Notes under the pieces: generated by a model
The model's database searches: none
Told to the model about the DNA's origin: nothing
Seen by the model: only the letters and a program-made list of their open reading frames with translations
Shown here: piece by piece, positions 13,800 through 22,474 of the stretch
Layout of the letters: every line of letters begins with the position of its first letter
How positions within the stretch are numbered: position 1 is the first letter of the stretch
Made by a program: the position numbers and the translations under genes
Source: SLID01 sp041667545
GTDB lineage: Bacteria; Omnitrophota; Gorgyraeia; Tantalellales; Tantalellaceae
Reading direction: 5' to 3'
NCBI GenBank assembly: GCA_041667545.1
Contig: JBAYES010000002.1
Coordinates: 1 to 64,000, forward strand
DNA length: 64,000 nucleotides

Positions 13800-15614
13800 A
13801 TGCCGGAAAAGACAAAAAAAGAATTCCAAAGAAAAACAATAACATTTTGTAACGGGACCTCATGCATGCAGAAAGGATCCATTGATCTAAAAAATTTACT
13901 GCGGCTTGAACTCGAAAAGAGGGGTTTAACTGAGGATGATGTGCGTATAAACATATCAGGGTGTCTTGGTATGTGCGACAAGGGCCCCCTGATGATAGTC
14001 AATCCCGGGTACACGATATACGCCAATCTTAAAGAAGAGGATATCCCGATAATATTTAAAGAGCATATAGAGGGAGACAGGCCTGTCGCCGAATTTGTTA
14101 CAGACGCGGACCATCTTTATAACAGGTTTTTCAGAGTGTTCGGGGATGTGGGCTTTTTCGGAAAACAGATGCGTATAGCACTTAGGAACTGCGGGATAAT
14201 AGATCCGGAAAGTATAGATGATTATCTTTCTCTCAGGGGGTATGAGGCCCTGGCCAAGGTCCTTACGGAAATGTCCCCGGACGAGGTAATATCGGCGGTT
14301 ACTTCTTCGGGGCTGAGGGGGCGCGGAGGTGCCGGGTTCCCAACCGGACTTAAATGGAAATTTACCAGGGAGGCTGAAGGCATAGAAAAATATGTTATTT
14401 GTAATGCCGATGAAGGCGACCCCGGAGCGTTTATGGATAGAAGCGCCATAGAGGGGGATCCGCACACCGTTATAGAGGGCATGATAATAGGAGCTTATGC
14501 GATTGGGTCAAGCAAAGGTCTAATTTACATAAGGGCGGAATATCCCCTGGCGATAAAACGGCTGGAGTCGGCCATAAAAGCGGCAAGAGAGAACGGCATG
14601 CTGGGAAAGAACATTCTGGGTTCCGATTTTTGCTTTGATATCGAGATAAAACTCGGAGCGGGGGCCTTTGTTTGCGGGGAAGAGACAGCCCTCATACATT
14701 CAATAGAAGGCTCAAGGGGGATGCCTCGGCCAAGGCCGCCCTTTCCGTCGGTGTCCGGTCTTTTCGGCTGTCCCACTCTGATAAACAACGTTGAGACCTG
14801 GGCGAATATACCCGTGATAATAGTGGACGGGCCCGAATGGTTCAGTTCGGTGGGAACAGAGAAAAGCAAGGGTACAAAGGTTTTCGCGGTCGCGGGAAAG
14901 GTGAACAATACAGGCCTTGTGGAAGTGCCCATGGGAACAACGCTAAGGGAGATAGTTTATGATATTTGCGGAGGTATCCCTGATGATAAAAAGTTCAAAG
15001 CGGTGCAGACCGGAGGACCATCCGGAGGATGTCTTCCCGAAAAATATCTTGATACAAAAATAGATTATGAGTCACTTGCGGCCGCCGGTTCCATAATGGG
15101 CTCGGGGGGAATGATAGTGATAGACGAGGATTCGTGCATGGTAGGGATATCGAAATTTTTTCTTGAGTTCACACAAAGCGAGTCATGCGGAAAATGTACT
15201 CCCTGCCGTGAGGGGACTAAAAGGATGCTTGAGATACTTACCAGGATCACCGAAGGGAAGGGGGTAGAGGGAGATATACAAAAGCTCGAAAGATTGGGCA
15301 ACATGATAAAGAAGGCGTCTCTTTGCGGGCTGGGTCAATCGGCCCCTAATCCTGTTCTTAGCACAATAAAGAATTTCAGGGAAGAATATGAAGAACATAT
15401 ACGTGACAAAAGGTGCAGAGCGGGAGAGTGTAAGGACCTTCTCGTGTACGAGATAACAGATAAATGTGTGGGATGTACGGCATGTAAAAAGGTCTGCCCG
15501 ACGGCCGCGATAACGGGAGACGCAAAAAAAATGCATGTAATAGACCCCGAGAAATGTGTGAAATGCGGAAAATGTTTTGAAATATGTAAATTCGGCGCCA
15601 TAACGAGATCGTGA
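13800..15614 (+). CDS. hndC: NADH-binding flavoprotein subunit of [FeFe]-hydrogenase (NuoF/HndC type)
   Basis: 604 residues in three parts. An N-terminal thioredoxin-like [2Fe-2S] domain (CNGTSCMQKGS, later CLGMCDKGP); a NuoF core with the FMN/NADH glycine-rich segment GRGGAGFPTGLKWKF and the [4Fe-4S] motif ESCGKCTPCREGT; and a C-terminal double ferredoxin (CVGCTACKKVCP, CVKCGKCFEIC). This is the layout of HydB/HndC in bifurcating or NAD(P)-linked hydrogenases. It exchanges electrons between NAD(P)H and the cluster chain leading to the H-cluster subunit. The stop overlaps the GTG of a longer frame of the next gene. Confidence 0.93.
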   Translation: MPEKTKKEFQRKTITFCNGTSCMQKGSIDLKNLLRLELEKRGLTEDDVRINISGCLGMCDKGPLMIVNPGYTIYANLKEEDIPIIFKEHIEGDRPVAEFVTDADHLYNRFFRVFGDVGFFGKQMRIALRNCGIIDPESIDDYLSLRGYEALAKVLTEMSPDEVISAVTSSGLRGRGGAGFPTGLKWKFTREAEGIEKYVICNADEGDPGAFMDRSAIEGDPHTVIEGMIIGAYAIGSSKGLIYIRAEYPLAIKRLESAIKAARENGMLGKNILGSDFCFDIEIKLGAGAFVCGEETALIHSIEGSRGMPRPRPPFPSVSGLFGCPTLINNVETWANIPVIIVDGPEWFSSVGTEKSKGTKVFAVAGKVNNTGLVEVPMGTTLREIVYDICGGIPDDKKFKAVQTGGPSGGCLPEKYLDTKIDYESLAAAGSIMGSGGMIVIDEDSCMVGISKFFLEFTQSESCGKCTPCREGTKRMLEILTRITEGKGVEGDIQKLERLGNMIKKASLCGLGQSAPNPVLSTIKNFREEYEEHIRDKRCRAGECKDLLVYEITDKCVGCTACKKVCPTAAITGDAKKMHVIDPEKCVKCGKCFEICKFGAITRS

Positions 15615-15622
15615 GGGGAAAA

Positions 15623-17398
15623 ATGAAAGATAAAATAAAGATAAATGTTAACGGAAAAGATTATAAAGCCGGGCAAGGACAGACCATCATGCAGGCCCTG
15701 GATGATCTGGGGTTCAAGACGCCACGCCTTTGCTATCATCCCAAACTTTCAATAGAAGGGGCGTGCAGGGTGTGTATAGTGGAAGTAGAAGGCATGAAAA
15801 ACTATGTGGCGTCCTGTTCTTTTCCCGTGTCCGAGGGAATGAAAATAAGAACGAATACCAAAGAGTTGAGGCAGGCGAGAAGGGACATAGTGGAACTTAT
15901 ACTGGATAACCACCCGGAAGACTGCCACACCTGCGAAAGGGACGGCATTTGCGAGCTTCAGAGACTGGCTTACGCTATGGGCATAAGAAAAAGGCATTTT
16001 GAGGGAGAAAGAAAGCATTATGACGAAGATCTTTCGTCCCCGGCGGTAATAAGGAACCCCGATAAATGTATTCTTTGCGGGAGATGCGTGAGAATATGTT
16101 CTGAAATACAGAAGGTGAACGCGTTAAGGTACGCCCACAGGGGCTTCGGTACGGTGGTCATGCCGGCATACAACATGCCCTTTTCGGAAAGCGTCTGTAC
16201 GGCCTGCGGGCAGTGCATAAATGTATGTCCGACGGCGGCATTTCTTGAAAGGAATTACACGCAGGAGCTTTTCGAAAAGCTTAATGATCCTTCGATAATA
16301 AAAGTAGCCCAGGTAGCGCCTTCGGTGAGAGCCGCCATAGGTGAGGCATTCGGATTTCCCCCCGGCACTTCGCATGAGGGAGAGATGGCCGCAGCTCTCC
16401 GGCGGCTTGGTTTCGATTATGTTTTCGATACTCAGTTCTCGGCAGACCTCACTATTATGGAAGAAGCCCACGAGTTCCTGGAAAGGCTTCAGGGTAAAGG
16501 GAAACTTCCCATGATAACTTCATGCTCGAGCGCATGGATGAAATATATGGAGCAGTTCACTCCGGAACTTATAGACAACGTGTCTACATGCAAATCACCT
16601 ATGGCCATGATGGGATCTATACTGAAAACCTATTTTGCCGAAAAAATGAAGATCGATCCGTCAAAAATTTTTACGGCCGCGGTAATGTGCTGTACGGCCA
16701 AAAAATATGAAGCTACGCGGCCTGAGATAATGGTCAACGGGATGAAGCCGGTGGATATTGTCGTAACTACGCGTGAAGCGGCCTGGATGATAAAGTCAGC
16801 GGGTATAGATTTTGTCGGGATAAAACCCGAAAAATTCGATAATCCTCTGGGAAATTCATCGGGGGCGGGGGCTATTTTCGGTGTTACCGGAGGAGTTATG
16901 GAAGCGGCTATCAGAACCGCTTATGAGCTTTATACGGGAGAAACGCTGCTTGATATAGAAATAAGCGATATAAGGGGGCTTAAAGGAATTAAAGAAGGGT
17001 CTTTGAAAATGGAAGGGAAAGAGATAAGGGTGGCGGTAGCGCACGGATTGGGTAATGCCTGCGAACTTCTGGAAGTAGTCAAAAAGGATCCGGAAAGATA
17101 TCACTTCATCGAGATAATGGGCTGCCCCGGAGGATGTATAGGAGGGGGCGGACAGCCGTATGCCGGGTCTAATTCCGTGCCGCTTGACGAGGAAGTGCTT
17201 AAGAAACGGGCCGAGGCGTTATACAGCCTTGACAGGTCAAGGACAATACGAAGAAGCCACGATAATCCGGATATCCAGAGGGTATATAAGGAGTTTTTGG
17301 GCAGGCCACTGAGCCCCGTGGCGCATAAGACGCTTCATACGCATTACGCGGCTAAAAAACCCAGAGGGATAGTGCCGAAAGAGTCTATAGCAAGGTAA
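15623..17398 (+). CDS. hndD: [FeFe]-hydrogenase catalytic subunit (HydA/HndD type)
   Basis: 591 residues. N-terminal plant-type [2Fe-2S] domain (CYHPKLSIEGACRVC), a His-Cys [4Fe-4S] segment (HPEDCHTCERDGICELQ), two [4Fe-4S] motifs (CILCGRCVRIC, CTACGQCINVC), then the H-domain. L1 reads TSCSSAW at residues 299-305 and L2 reads VMCCTAKKYEA; L3 is GCPGGCIGGGGQP. The textbook L1 and L2 are TSCCPGW and MPCTAKK, so two positions differ near the cluster. Start 15623 is chosen because GAGGGG lies just before it. The enzyme makes or consumes H2 with electrons from NAD(P)H, possibly with ferredoxin by bifurcation. Confidence 0.93.
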   Translation: MKDKIKINVNGKDYKAGQGQTIMQALDDLGFKTPRLCYHPKLSIEGACRVCIVEVEGMKNYVASCSFPVSEGMKIRTNTKELRQARRDIVELILDNHPEDCHTCERDGICELQRLAYAMGIRKRHFEGERKHYDEDLSSPAVIRNPDKCILCGRCVRICSEIQKVNALRYAHRGFGTVVMPAYNMPFSESVCTACGQCINVCPTAAFLERNYTQELFEKLNDPSIIKVAQVAPSVRAAIGEAFGFPPGTSHEGEMAAALRRLGFDYVFDTQFSADLTIMEEAHEFLERLQGKGKLPMITSCSSAWMKYMEQFTPELIDNVSTCKSPMAMMGSILKTYFAEKMKIDPSKIFTAAVMCCTAKKYEATRPEIMVNGMKPVDIVVTTREAAWMIKSAGIDFVGIKPEKFDNPLGNSSGAGAIFGVTGGVMEAAIRTAYELYTGETLLDIEISDIRGLKGIKEGSLKMEGKEIRVAVAHGLGNACELLEVVKKDPERYHFIEIMGCPGGCIGGGGQPYAGSNSVPLDEEVLKKRAEALYSLDRSRTIRRSHDNPDIQRVYKEFLGRPLSPVAHKTLHTHYAAKKPRGIVPKESIAR

Positions 17399-17410
17399 AA
17401 GGAGATTAAC

Positions 17411-17911
17411 ATGCTTATAAAGGAAGATGAGGCGATAGCCGAACTCAAAGATTACATAGAAAGCAAAAAGGGAAAAGAACACGAGGAAGCGTACCTTATT
17501 GATATACTGCACAAGGCGCAGGACCTTTACGGATATCTTAAAAAGGACATTATGGATTTCATCGCCGATGAGATGAATATTCCCACGGCGCACATATGGG
17601 GAGTGGCCACCTTTTACCATTACTTTAATCTGAAACCCATAGGGAAATATGTGATATCGGTATGTATGGGGACAGCCTGTTATGTAAAGGGCGCGGGTGA
17701 TGTTCTCGGCGCGATAAAAAAAGAACTTAACCTGAAAGTGGGGGATACTACCGAAGACGGATTATTTACACTTCAGGAGGCCAGATGCCTGGGAGCCTGC
17801 GGACTGGCTCCGGTGGTAATGGTAAACAATAAGATACACGGCGGACTTACCGATAGAAAGGTTGTGGAGCTTATCTCGGATTACAGGAACAAAGAAAAGG
17901 GTGTGAAATAA
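17411..17911 (+). CDS. hndA: NuoE/HndA-like [2Fe-2S] hydrogenase subunit
   Basis: 166 residues of the NuoE family. Four cluster ligands occur as CMGTAC and CLGAC, after a helical N-terminus (LIDILHKAQDLYGYL). It forms the small [2Fe-2S] partner of the NuoF-like subunit. RBS AAAAGGAG is well spaced. It lies between the catalytic subunit and the maturase gene hydG, seven bases before the latter. Confidence 0.93.
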   Translation: MLIKEDEAIAELKDYIESKKGKEHEEAYLIDILHKAQDLYGYLKKDIMDFIADEMNIPTAHIWGVATFYHYFNLKPIGKYVISVCMGTACYVKGAGDVLGAIKKELNLKVGDTTEDGLFTLQEARCLGACGLAPVVMVNNKIHGGLTDRKVVELISDYRNKEKGVK

Positions 17912-17917
17912 GATCTG

Positions 17918-19306
17918 ATGAAATATATAGATGAAAAGAATATCTTCAGGCTTTTGGATAAAGGAAAAGATCCTCCCGATGGGGCCGTAGATGAGGCAAT
18001 AGATAAAAGTCTGGCGCTCAAAAGGCTTTCTCTTGAAGAGACCTCATATCTTCTTAACTCACGAAGCAAGCGGGATGTCAGACGGATACTTGAGGCGGCT
18101 TCTCTGGTAAAAAGCAGGATATACGGCAGTAGGGTCGTTATATTCGCCCCTCTCTATATAAACAATACCTGTGTAAATAATTGTTTGTACTGCGCGTTCA
18201 GAAAAGACAATATTCTCATAAACCGCCGCCGGCTCGACATGGAGGATATTGCTAAGGAAACGGTCTCTCTTCTTAAAAGCGGTCATAAAAGGGTGCTCGC
18301 GGTCTCATCAGAAAGCGGGAATGAAGGCCTTGCCGAAGCCCGGTATTACGTTGAGGCCATAAGAACGATGTACGGTCAGGAATATAAGAATAGCAGGATA
18401 AGGCGGATAAACATTAACTGCGCCCCTCTTCCGGAAGAAGGGTTTAAACTTTTAAAGTCTTCCGGCATAGGCACCTACCAGCTTTTTCAGGAAACATACC
18501 ATGGTGATACATATAAAAAAGTCCATCCTTCGGGCCCGAAGAGCGACCCCGATAACCGGCTTGACGCTATTGACCGGGCTTTCCGGGCGGGGATAGACGA
18601 TGTCGGGATAGGGGCCTTATTCGGGCTTTACGATCACAAATTCGAGGTGCTGGCTCTTCTTTCTCATGTGGAACATCTGGAAAGGACTTTCGGAGTGGGG
18701 CCCCACACCATTTCCGTTCCGAGAATAGAACCGGCTTTGGGAACAGATATAAATGAAACATCTCCGTACAAAGTTTCGGACGACGATTTTAAAAAATTGG
18801 TGGCTGTTCTGCGGCTGGCCGTGCCGTATACGGGCATAATATTGTCTACACGTGAAACTCCGGAAATGAGGGACGAGCTTTTTCGTCTGGGTATTTCTCA
18901 GGTGAGCGCGGCTTCACGTACTTCTCCCGGAGGGTACTCCGGAGAAAAGGCCGGATCTGAAGGGGCCCAGTTCTTCCTGAGCGATCATCGCAGTCTTGAT
19001 GAGGTTATAGCAAGCCTGATCGAAAGGGGCGCCATACCCAGTTTCTGCACCGCCTGCTACAGGAAGGAGAGAACGGGAGAAACTTTTATGGGTCTTGCAA
19101 GACCCGGAACGATAAAGGGAAAATGCGCTCTCAATGCCCTTATTACGCTTAAAGAATATCTCAAGGATTTTGCTTCAGAAGAAGTTAAGGAGAAGGGAAA
19201 CGCTCTTATAGAAAGACTTAAAGAAGAACTCAGCGATCAGGAGAAAAAACAGCTTGATGAATTTTTTATTCATATAGAGCGAGGGGTCAGAGACGAGCAT
19301 GTATAA
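17918..19306 (+). CDS. hydG: [FeFe]-hydrogenase maturase HydG (radical SAM)
   Basis: 462 residues. Radical SAM motif CVNNCLYC; C-terminal auxiliary cluster motif CTAC followed after 22 residues by Cys (in GTIKGKC), the CX2CX22C pattern that separates HydG from ThiH. HydG cleaves tyrosine to give the CO and cyanide ligands of the H-cluster. It is the last gene of the hydrogenase operon. HydE is encoded 38 kb downstream, and HydF is not found in this window. Confidence 0.95.
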   Translation: MKYIDEKNIFRLLDKGKDPPDGAVDEAIDKSLALKRLSLEETSYLLNSRSKRDVRRILEAASLVKSRIYGSRVVIFAPLYINNTCVNNCLYCAFRKDNILINRRRLDMEDIAKETVSLLKSGHKRVLAVSSESGNEGLAEARYYVEAIRTMYGQEYKNSRIRRININCAPLPEEGFKLLKSSGIGTYQLFQETYHGDTYKKVHPSGPKSDPDNRLDAIDRAFRAGIDDVGIGALFGLYDHKFEVLALLSHVEHLERTFGVGPHTISVPRIEPALGTDINETSPYKVSDDDFKKLVAVLRLAVPYTGIILSTRETPEMRDELFRLGISQVSAASRTSPGGYSGEKAGSEGAQFFLSDHRSLDEVIASLIERGAIPSFCTACYRKERTGETFMGLARPGTIKGKCALNALITLKEYLKDFASEEVKEKGNALIERLKEELSDQEKKQLDEFFIHIERGVRDEHV

Positions 19307-19345
19307 AAAACGCCGATAGTTCCTGGATTTCCCGGAACGCTAAAG

Positions 19346-19465
19346 CAGAGCTCTGCGAAACGGATTTTTATCCCGTCGTTGCGAGGGAGCGAAGCGACCG
19401 AAGCAATCTCATAATTTGTTATGTATATGAAGATGGCTGAACAAATCATATTGCGCAGAACTTTA
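19346..19465. mobile_element. MITE family 1, copy 3 (decayed)
   Basis: Starts CAGAGCTCTGCGAAACGG and ends ATTGCGCAGAACTTTA; interior TCGTTGCGAGGGAGCGAAGC. It is flanked by GGAACGCTAAAG (19334-19345) and GGAACTCTAAAG (19466-19477), a 12-bp duplication with one mismatch. It forms a tandem pair with copy 4. Confidence 0.8.
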
Positions 19466-19477
19466 GGAACTCTAAAG

Positions 19478-19601
19478 TAGGGTTCTGGGAAATAGCGTTT
19501 TCACGTCGTTGCGAGGGAGCGAAGCGACCGAAGCAATCTCATAATTTGTTATGTTATGTATATGAAGATGACAGAACAAATCGATATTTTACATAACCAT
19601 C
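19478..19601. mobile_element. MITE family 1, copy 4 (decayed right end)
   Basis: Starts TAGGGTTCTGGGAAATAGCG. Flanks GGAACTCTAAAG (19466-19477) and GGAATTCTAAAG (19602-19613) show that it used the same target as copy 3, giving three near-identical 12-mers around two elements. Confidence 0.8.
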
Positions 19602-19630
19602 GGAATTCTAAAGTTTAAAGGAGGAAGTTG

Positions 19631-20020
19631 ATGCCTGGAAAAATATTGATAGTTGATGACGATCCCGATTTCCGAGAAGCCATGGCTACCCTGCTTGAAG
19701 CGAAAGGATATGATGTTGGAACGGCTTCGGACGGTGAAGCGGGCCTTGCCAAAGCAAGGGAAATATTGCCCGATATTATTTTGCTGGATGTTATGATGTC
19801 GGGTACGACCGAGGGGTTTGATGTGGCCAGAAAACTTCATGCCGAAGACAAACTTAAGGACATTCCGGTCGTTATGACGACCGGAATAAGAAAAGATATG
19901 AACCTTCCTTTCGGGTTTGAGCCCGACAACGACACTTTGCCCGTAAAAGAGGTGCTTGAAAAACCGGTTAAGCCCGAAACCCTTCTCTCAGCGGTAGCAA
20001 AACACATAAGAACGGGATGA
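19631..20020 (+). CDS. Single-domain response regulator (CheY-like receiver)
   Basis: 129 residues forming one receiver domain. Acidic pocket in IVDDDPDF, phosphoacceptor D53 in IILLDVMM, and the conserved Lys in EKPVKPETLL. There is no output domain, so it would act through a protein partner. ATG with AAAGGAGGAAG ahead is preferred over the TTG one codon earlier. It overlaps the next gene, an exported glycoside hydrolase, by four bases (ATGA), an unusual pairing. The nearest kinase gene is the Cache kinase at 11424. Confidence 0.88.
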   Translation: MPGKILIVDDDPDFREAMATLLEAKGYDVGTASDGEAGLAKAREILPDIILLDVMMSGTTEGFDVARKLHAEDKLKDIPVVMTTGIRKDMNLPFGFEPDNDTLPVKEVLEKPVKPETLLSAVAKHIRTG

Positions 20021-22254
20021 GAAGATACATGCGGGTAGTTTTAATCTGGTTTTTCTCGGTGTTTTCAGTGTTTTTTGGTTTTCTGTCCGCGGAAGCGCTG
20101 GAACTGGTCTCTTTTTCGCAGGAAACAGAGAAATACGGCCTTTTTACCGCTAAATTCCGGACTTCTTATGTAAAGGAAGATCCCGATGATCCCCGGAATA
20201 TAGATCTTACGGTGGTGTTTGTTTCACCGTCGGGGGAAGTATCGGAAGTACCCGCTTTCTGCCTGAGTAACAGCAGATCCGAAAAAGTTTCTCTTTGGGA
20301 AGTAAGATTTACTCCGGAAGAAGAAGGCGAATTCTCTTTTTCGGCTAATGCGGCATTGCGCCGCCGGAATGTTTTCAGGGAGTTTTCAGGCGCGCGGTTC
20401 AACGTTAAATCTTCCACGATCAAGGGCTTTCTTGAAAAAAGTCCAAATAATCCCAATTATCTTAAGTTCTCCTCGGGAGAGCCGTTTTTCGGCATAGGCC
20501 ACAATGTTGCCTGGGTATACAACTCAAATCCTGAGATATTCGGAAGATATTTTTCTCTTTTGAAAGAAGCCGGCTGTAATATCACGCGTGTATGGATATG
20601 TGATTGGTCTTTGCCTCTTGAGTCCGGGAAAACGGGCAACTATAACCGATCGTCATCTGAAAAAATTGACAGGATACTGGAACTGGCGGAACGTAACGGT
20701 ATATACATAATGCTCTGCCTTGATACTTACGGAAGTCTTATGGAAGAATCCGGTATGTGGCGAGAGGGGAAATGGGGCCTGAACCCGTATAATGTGAAGA
20801 ACGGAGGGCCATGTAAAAAGCCGGAAGATTTTTTTACAAATAAAGAAGCTGTCCGGCTGTACAAGAACAAACTGAGGTATGTGCTATCGAGATGGGGTTA
20901 TTCCCCTAACATACTCGCTTTTGAGATATGGAACGAATACAATTCTCCTCCTGAATGGACAAAAGAGATGGCCTCTTACCTGAAATCCATGGGAAGAAGC
21001 CGAAAACTTGTGACAACAAGTCTCGGATATCCCCGGGAAAAGGTCTTTGATGAGTCCTCAATATGGAAAATAGACGAAATTGACATTGTAACGCATCATT
21101 TTTACGGTAACGGCACGGAGCCGCAACTTGTGAATAATCTTTTTCAAAAAAGCCGGGAATTAAAGAGCGGGTACGAAAAACCGTTCATAATATCGGAATT
21201 TGGAATAGATTTTTCCAGGAACGACAAGGATTATGACATTCGCGGGGAAGGTAAGGCGCTTCACAACAGCATATGGGCATCTGTTTTTTCTGGTGCCGCG
21301 GCATCGGCAATGAACTGGTGGCATGATACATATATAAGGCCGAAAGATCTTTACCGGCACTATTCGGCGCTTTCTAAGTTCCTTGAAGGCGTAAACTGGG
21401 ATTCCGGAAAGATAATGTTCCCCGAAGTGAGTCTTGTGTTTTATCGCGCGGGAGACCTTAAAGGCGGCAAGGCCAGGGATGTTGTTATCCGCCCTTTGGA
21501 TATATGGACAGTTTCGGGAACGTCGGAATTCGAAGTTCTGGGGAACGGAGATCTTTCCAAAGGAGGCCTGCCGTTCAAATATCTTCATGGGTCGGAAAAG
21601 AAGGATATGATAATAGACCAGATATACAAAGTCGAATACCCGGAGGAAGGCGGTTTTGTTATAAGGGTAGGCACGGTCAGCCAGGGCGGACATCTTAATG
21701 TGTTTGTTAACGACGTAAAGGTTTTAGATAGGGTATGTCCGGCGGGGCCGGGTAAAGGCCCCTGGAAAAGAAGCAGGTTCCTGGAAAAGTATAATGTGTA
21801 CCAGTGCGTATACGACGAGGATATTTTTGTTCCTGTCCCCGCGGGGAAACACGCCATTCGACTTTCGAATACGGGAGAGGATTGGATAGGGATAGATAAA
21901 ATAACTCTGAAGAACTATGCCGCTCCGGACATAGCTGATGCGAGATGCTTGTCCATTAACATAGGCGGGACGCTGATGTTCTGGGTGCAGAACAGAGATT
22001 CCAACTGGATGACGGCCTATGAAGGCAGAAAACCACATTCTATAAAAGGCGCGTATTTCGAGGTTTATGATCTTTCAGAGAACAGCTATATCCTGGAGAT
22101 ATGGGATACTTATTCGGGAAAAATAATATCTTCGAAAAAAGCGGAACCATCTTTCGGTAAATTAAGAGTGACCCTCCCCGAATTCCACACCGACCTCGCT
22201 TTGAAGCTTACTCCCTCTAAAAAAAGGCTTGACAGAAATGGCGGGAAGATGTAG
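20017..22254 (+). CDS. Exported GH5-like glycoside hydrolase with DUF5060 and C-terminal beta domain
   Basis: 745 residues with an N-terminal signal peptide (hydrophobic run ending AEALE). A DUF5060-type beta-sandwich at about 30-135 precedes a TIM-barrel (FFGIGHNVAWVYNSN onward). Candidate catalytic acids are E307 in FEIWNEYNSP and E394 in FIISEFGID, the strand-4 and strand-7 positions of clan GH-A. A carbohydrate-binding-like beta domain follows from about 520 (GGFVIRVGTVSQGGHLNVFV). The substrate is unknown; beta-mannan or another plant or algal glycan is plausible. It is translationally coupled to the receiver gene. Confidence 0.75.
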   Translation: MRRYMRVVLIWFFSVFSVFFGFLSAEALELVSFSQETEKYGLFTAKFRTSYVKEDPDDPRNIDLTVVFVSPSGEVSEVPAFCLSNSRSEKVSLWEVRFTPEEEGEFSFSANAALRRRNVFREFSGARFNVKSSTIKGFLEKSPNNPNYLKFSSGEPFFGIGHNVAWVYNSNPEIFGRYFSLLKEAGCNITRVWICDWSLPLESGKTGNYNRSSSEKIDRILELAERNGIYIMLCLDTYGSLMEESGMWREGKWGLNPYNVKNGGPCKKPEDFFTNKEAVRLYKNKLRYVLSRWGYSPNILAFEIWNEYNSPPEWTKEMASYLKSMGRSRKLVTTSLGYPREKVFDESSIWKIDEIDIVTHHFYGNGTEPQLVNNLFQKSRELKSGYEKPFIISEFGIDFSRNDKDYDIRGEGKALHNSIWASVFSGAAASAMNWWHDTYIRPKDLYRHYSALSKFLEGVNWDSGKIMFPEVSLVFYRAGDLKGGKARDVVIRPLDIWTVSGTSEFEVLGNGDLSKGGLPFKYLHGSEKKDMIIDQIYKVEYPEEGGFVIRVGTVSQGGHLNVFVNDVKVLDRVCPAGPGKGPWKRSRFLEKYNVYQCVYDEDIFVPVPAGKHAIRLSNTGEDWIGIDKITLKNYAAPDIADARCLSINIGGTLMFWVQNRDSNWMTAYEGRKPHSIKGAYFEVYDLSENSYILEIWDTYSGKIISSKKAEPSFGKLRVTLPEFHTDLALKLTPSKKRLDRNGGKM

Positions 22255-22269
22255 AATTCTTCTTGTAAC

Positions 22270-22283
22270 ACACAATGAAGTGT
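22270..22283 (+). promoter_or_regulatory. Six-base-loop hairpin P1 upstream of glnN
   Basis: ACAC (22270-22273), loop AATGAA, GTGT (22280-22283). The loop fits N-A-N-G-A-N shared by the other candidate ANTAR targets. The stem is only four pairs, so it would be weak without a bound protein. Confidence 0.4.
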
Positions 22284-22294
22284 AAAAGGGCAGC

Positions 22295-22321
22295 GGCGTC
22301 TCGGCGAGACGCCTTTTTTAT
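22295..22321 (+). terminator. Terminator after the glycosidase operon
   Basis: GGCGTCTC and GAGACGCC around GGC, followed by TTTTTTATTTT. A strong intrinsic terminator 40 bp after the glycosidase stop. It lies between the two six-base-loop hairpins of the glnN leader. Confidence 0.85.
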
Positions 22322-22333
22322 TTTACGGGTTTT

Positions 22334-22388
22334 GGGATAACGAAGTCCTCGGTCAGGCAAGGTATGCTTGAAAGAGGGCTTTTTTTTT
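22334..22388 (+). promoter_or_regulatory. glnN attenuator: six-base-loop hairpin overlapping a terminator
   Basis: Hairpin GGGAT (22334-22338), loop AACGAA, GTCCT (22345-22349) shares its 3' arm with the terminator stem AGTCCTC (22344-22350) / GAGGGCT (22374-22380), followed by nine Ts. The two structures cannot form together. This is the ANTAR antitermination layout, with an ANTAR gene just after glnN. A separate proximal promoter follows, so readthrough would add to it rather than be essential. Confidence 0.6.
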
Positions 22389-22413
22389 GGATCTTACAGA
22401 GATACGGTTTTTA

Positions 22414-22441
22414 TTGATTTACGGTCAGAGAATGTTAGAAT
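22414..22441 (+). promoter_or_regulatory. Proximal glnN promoter
   Basis: TTGATT (22414-22419), 16-bp spacer, TAGAAT (22436-22441), 33 bp before the start codon and downstream of the attenuator. Confidence 0.55.
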
Positions 22442-22474
22442 GGTCTATGTGAAACGATCAAAAGGAGAGTAAAA

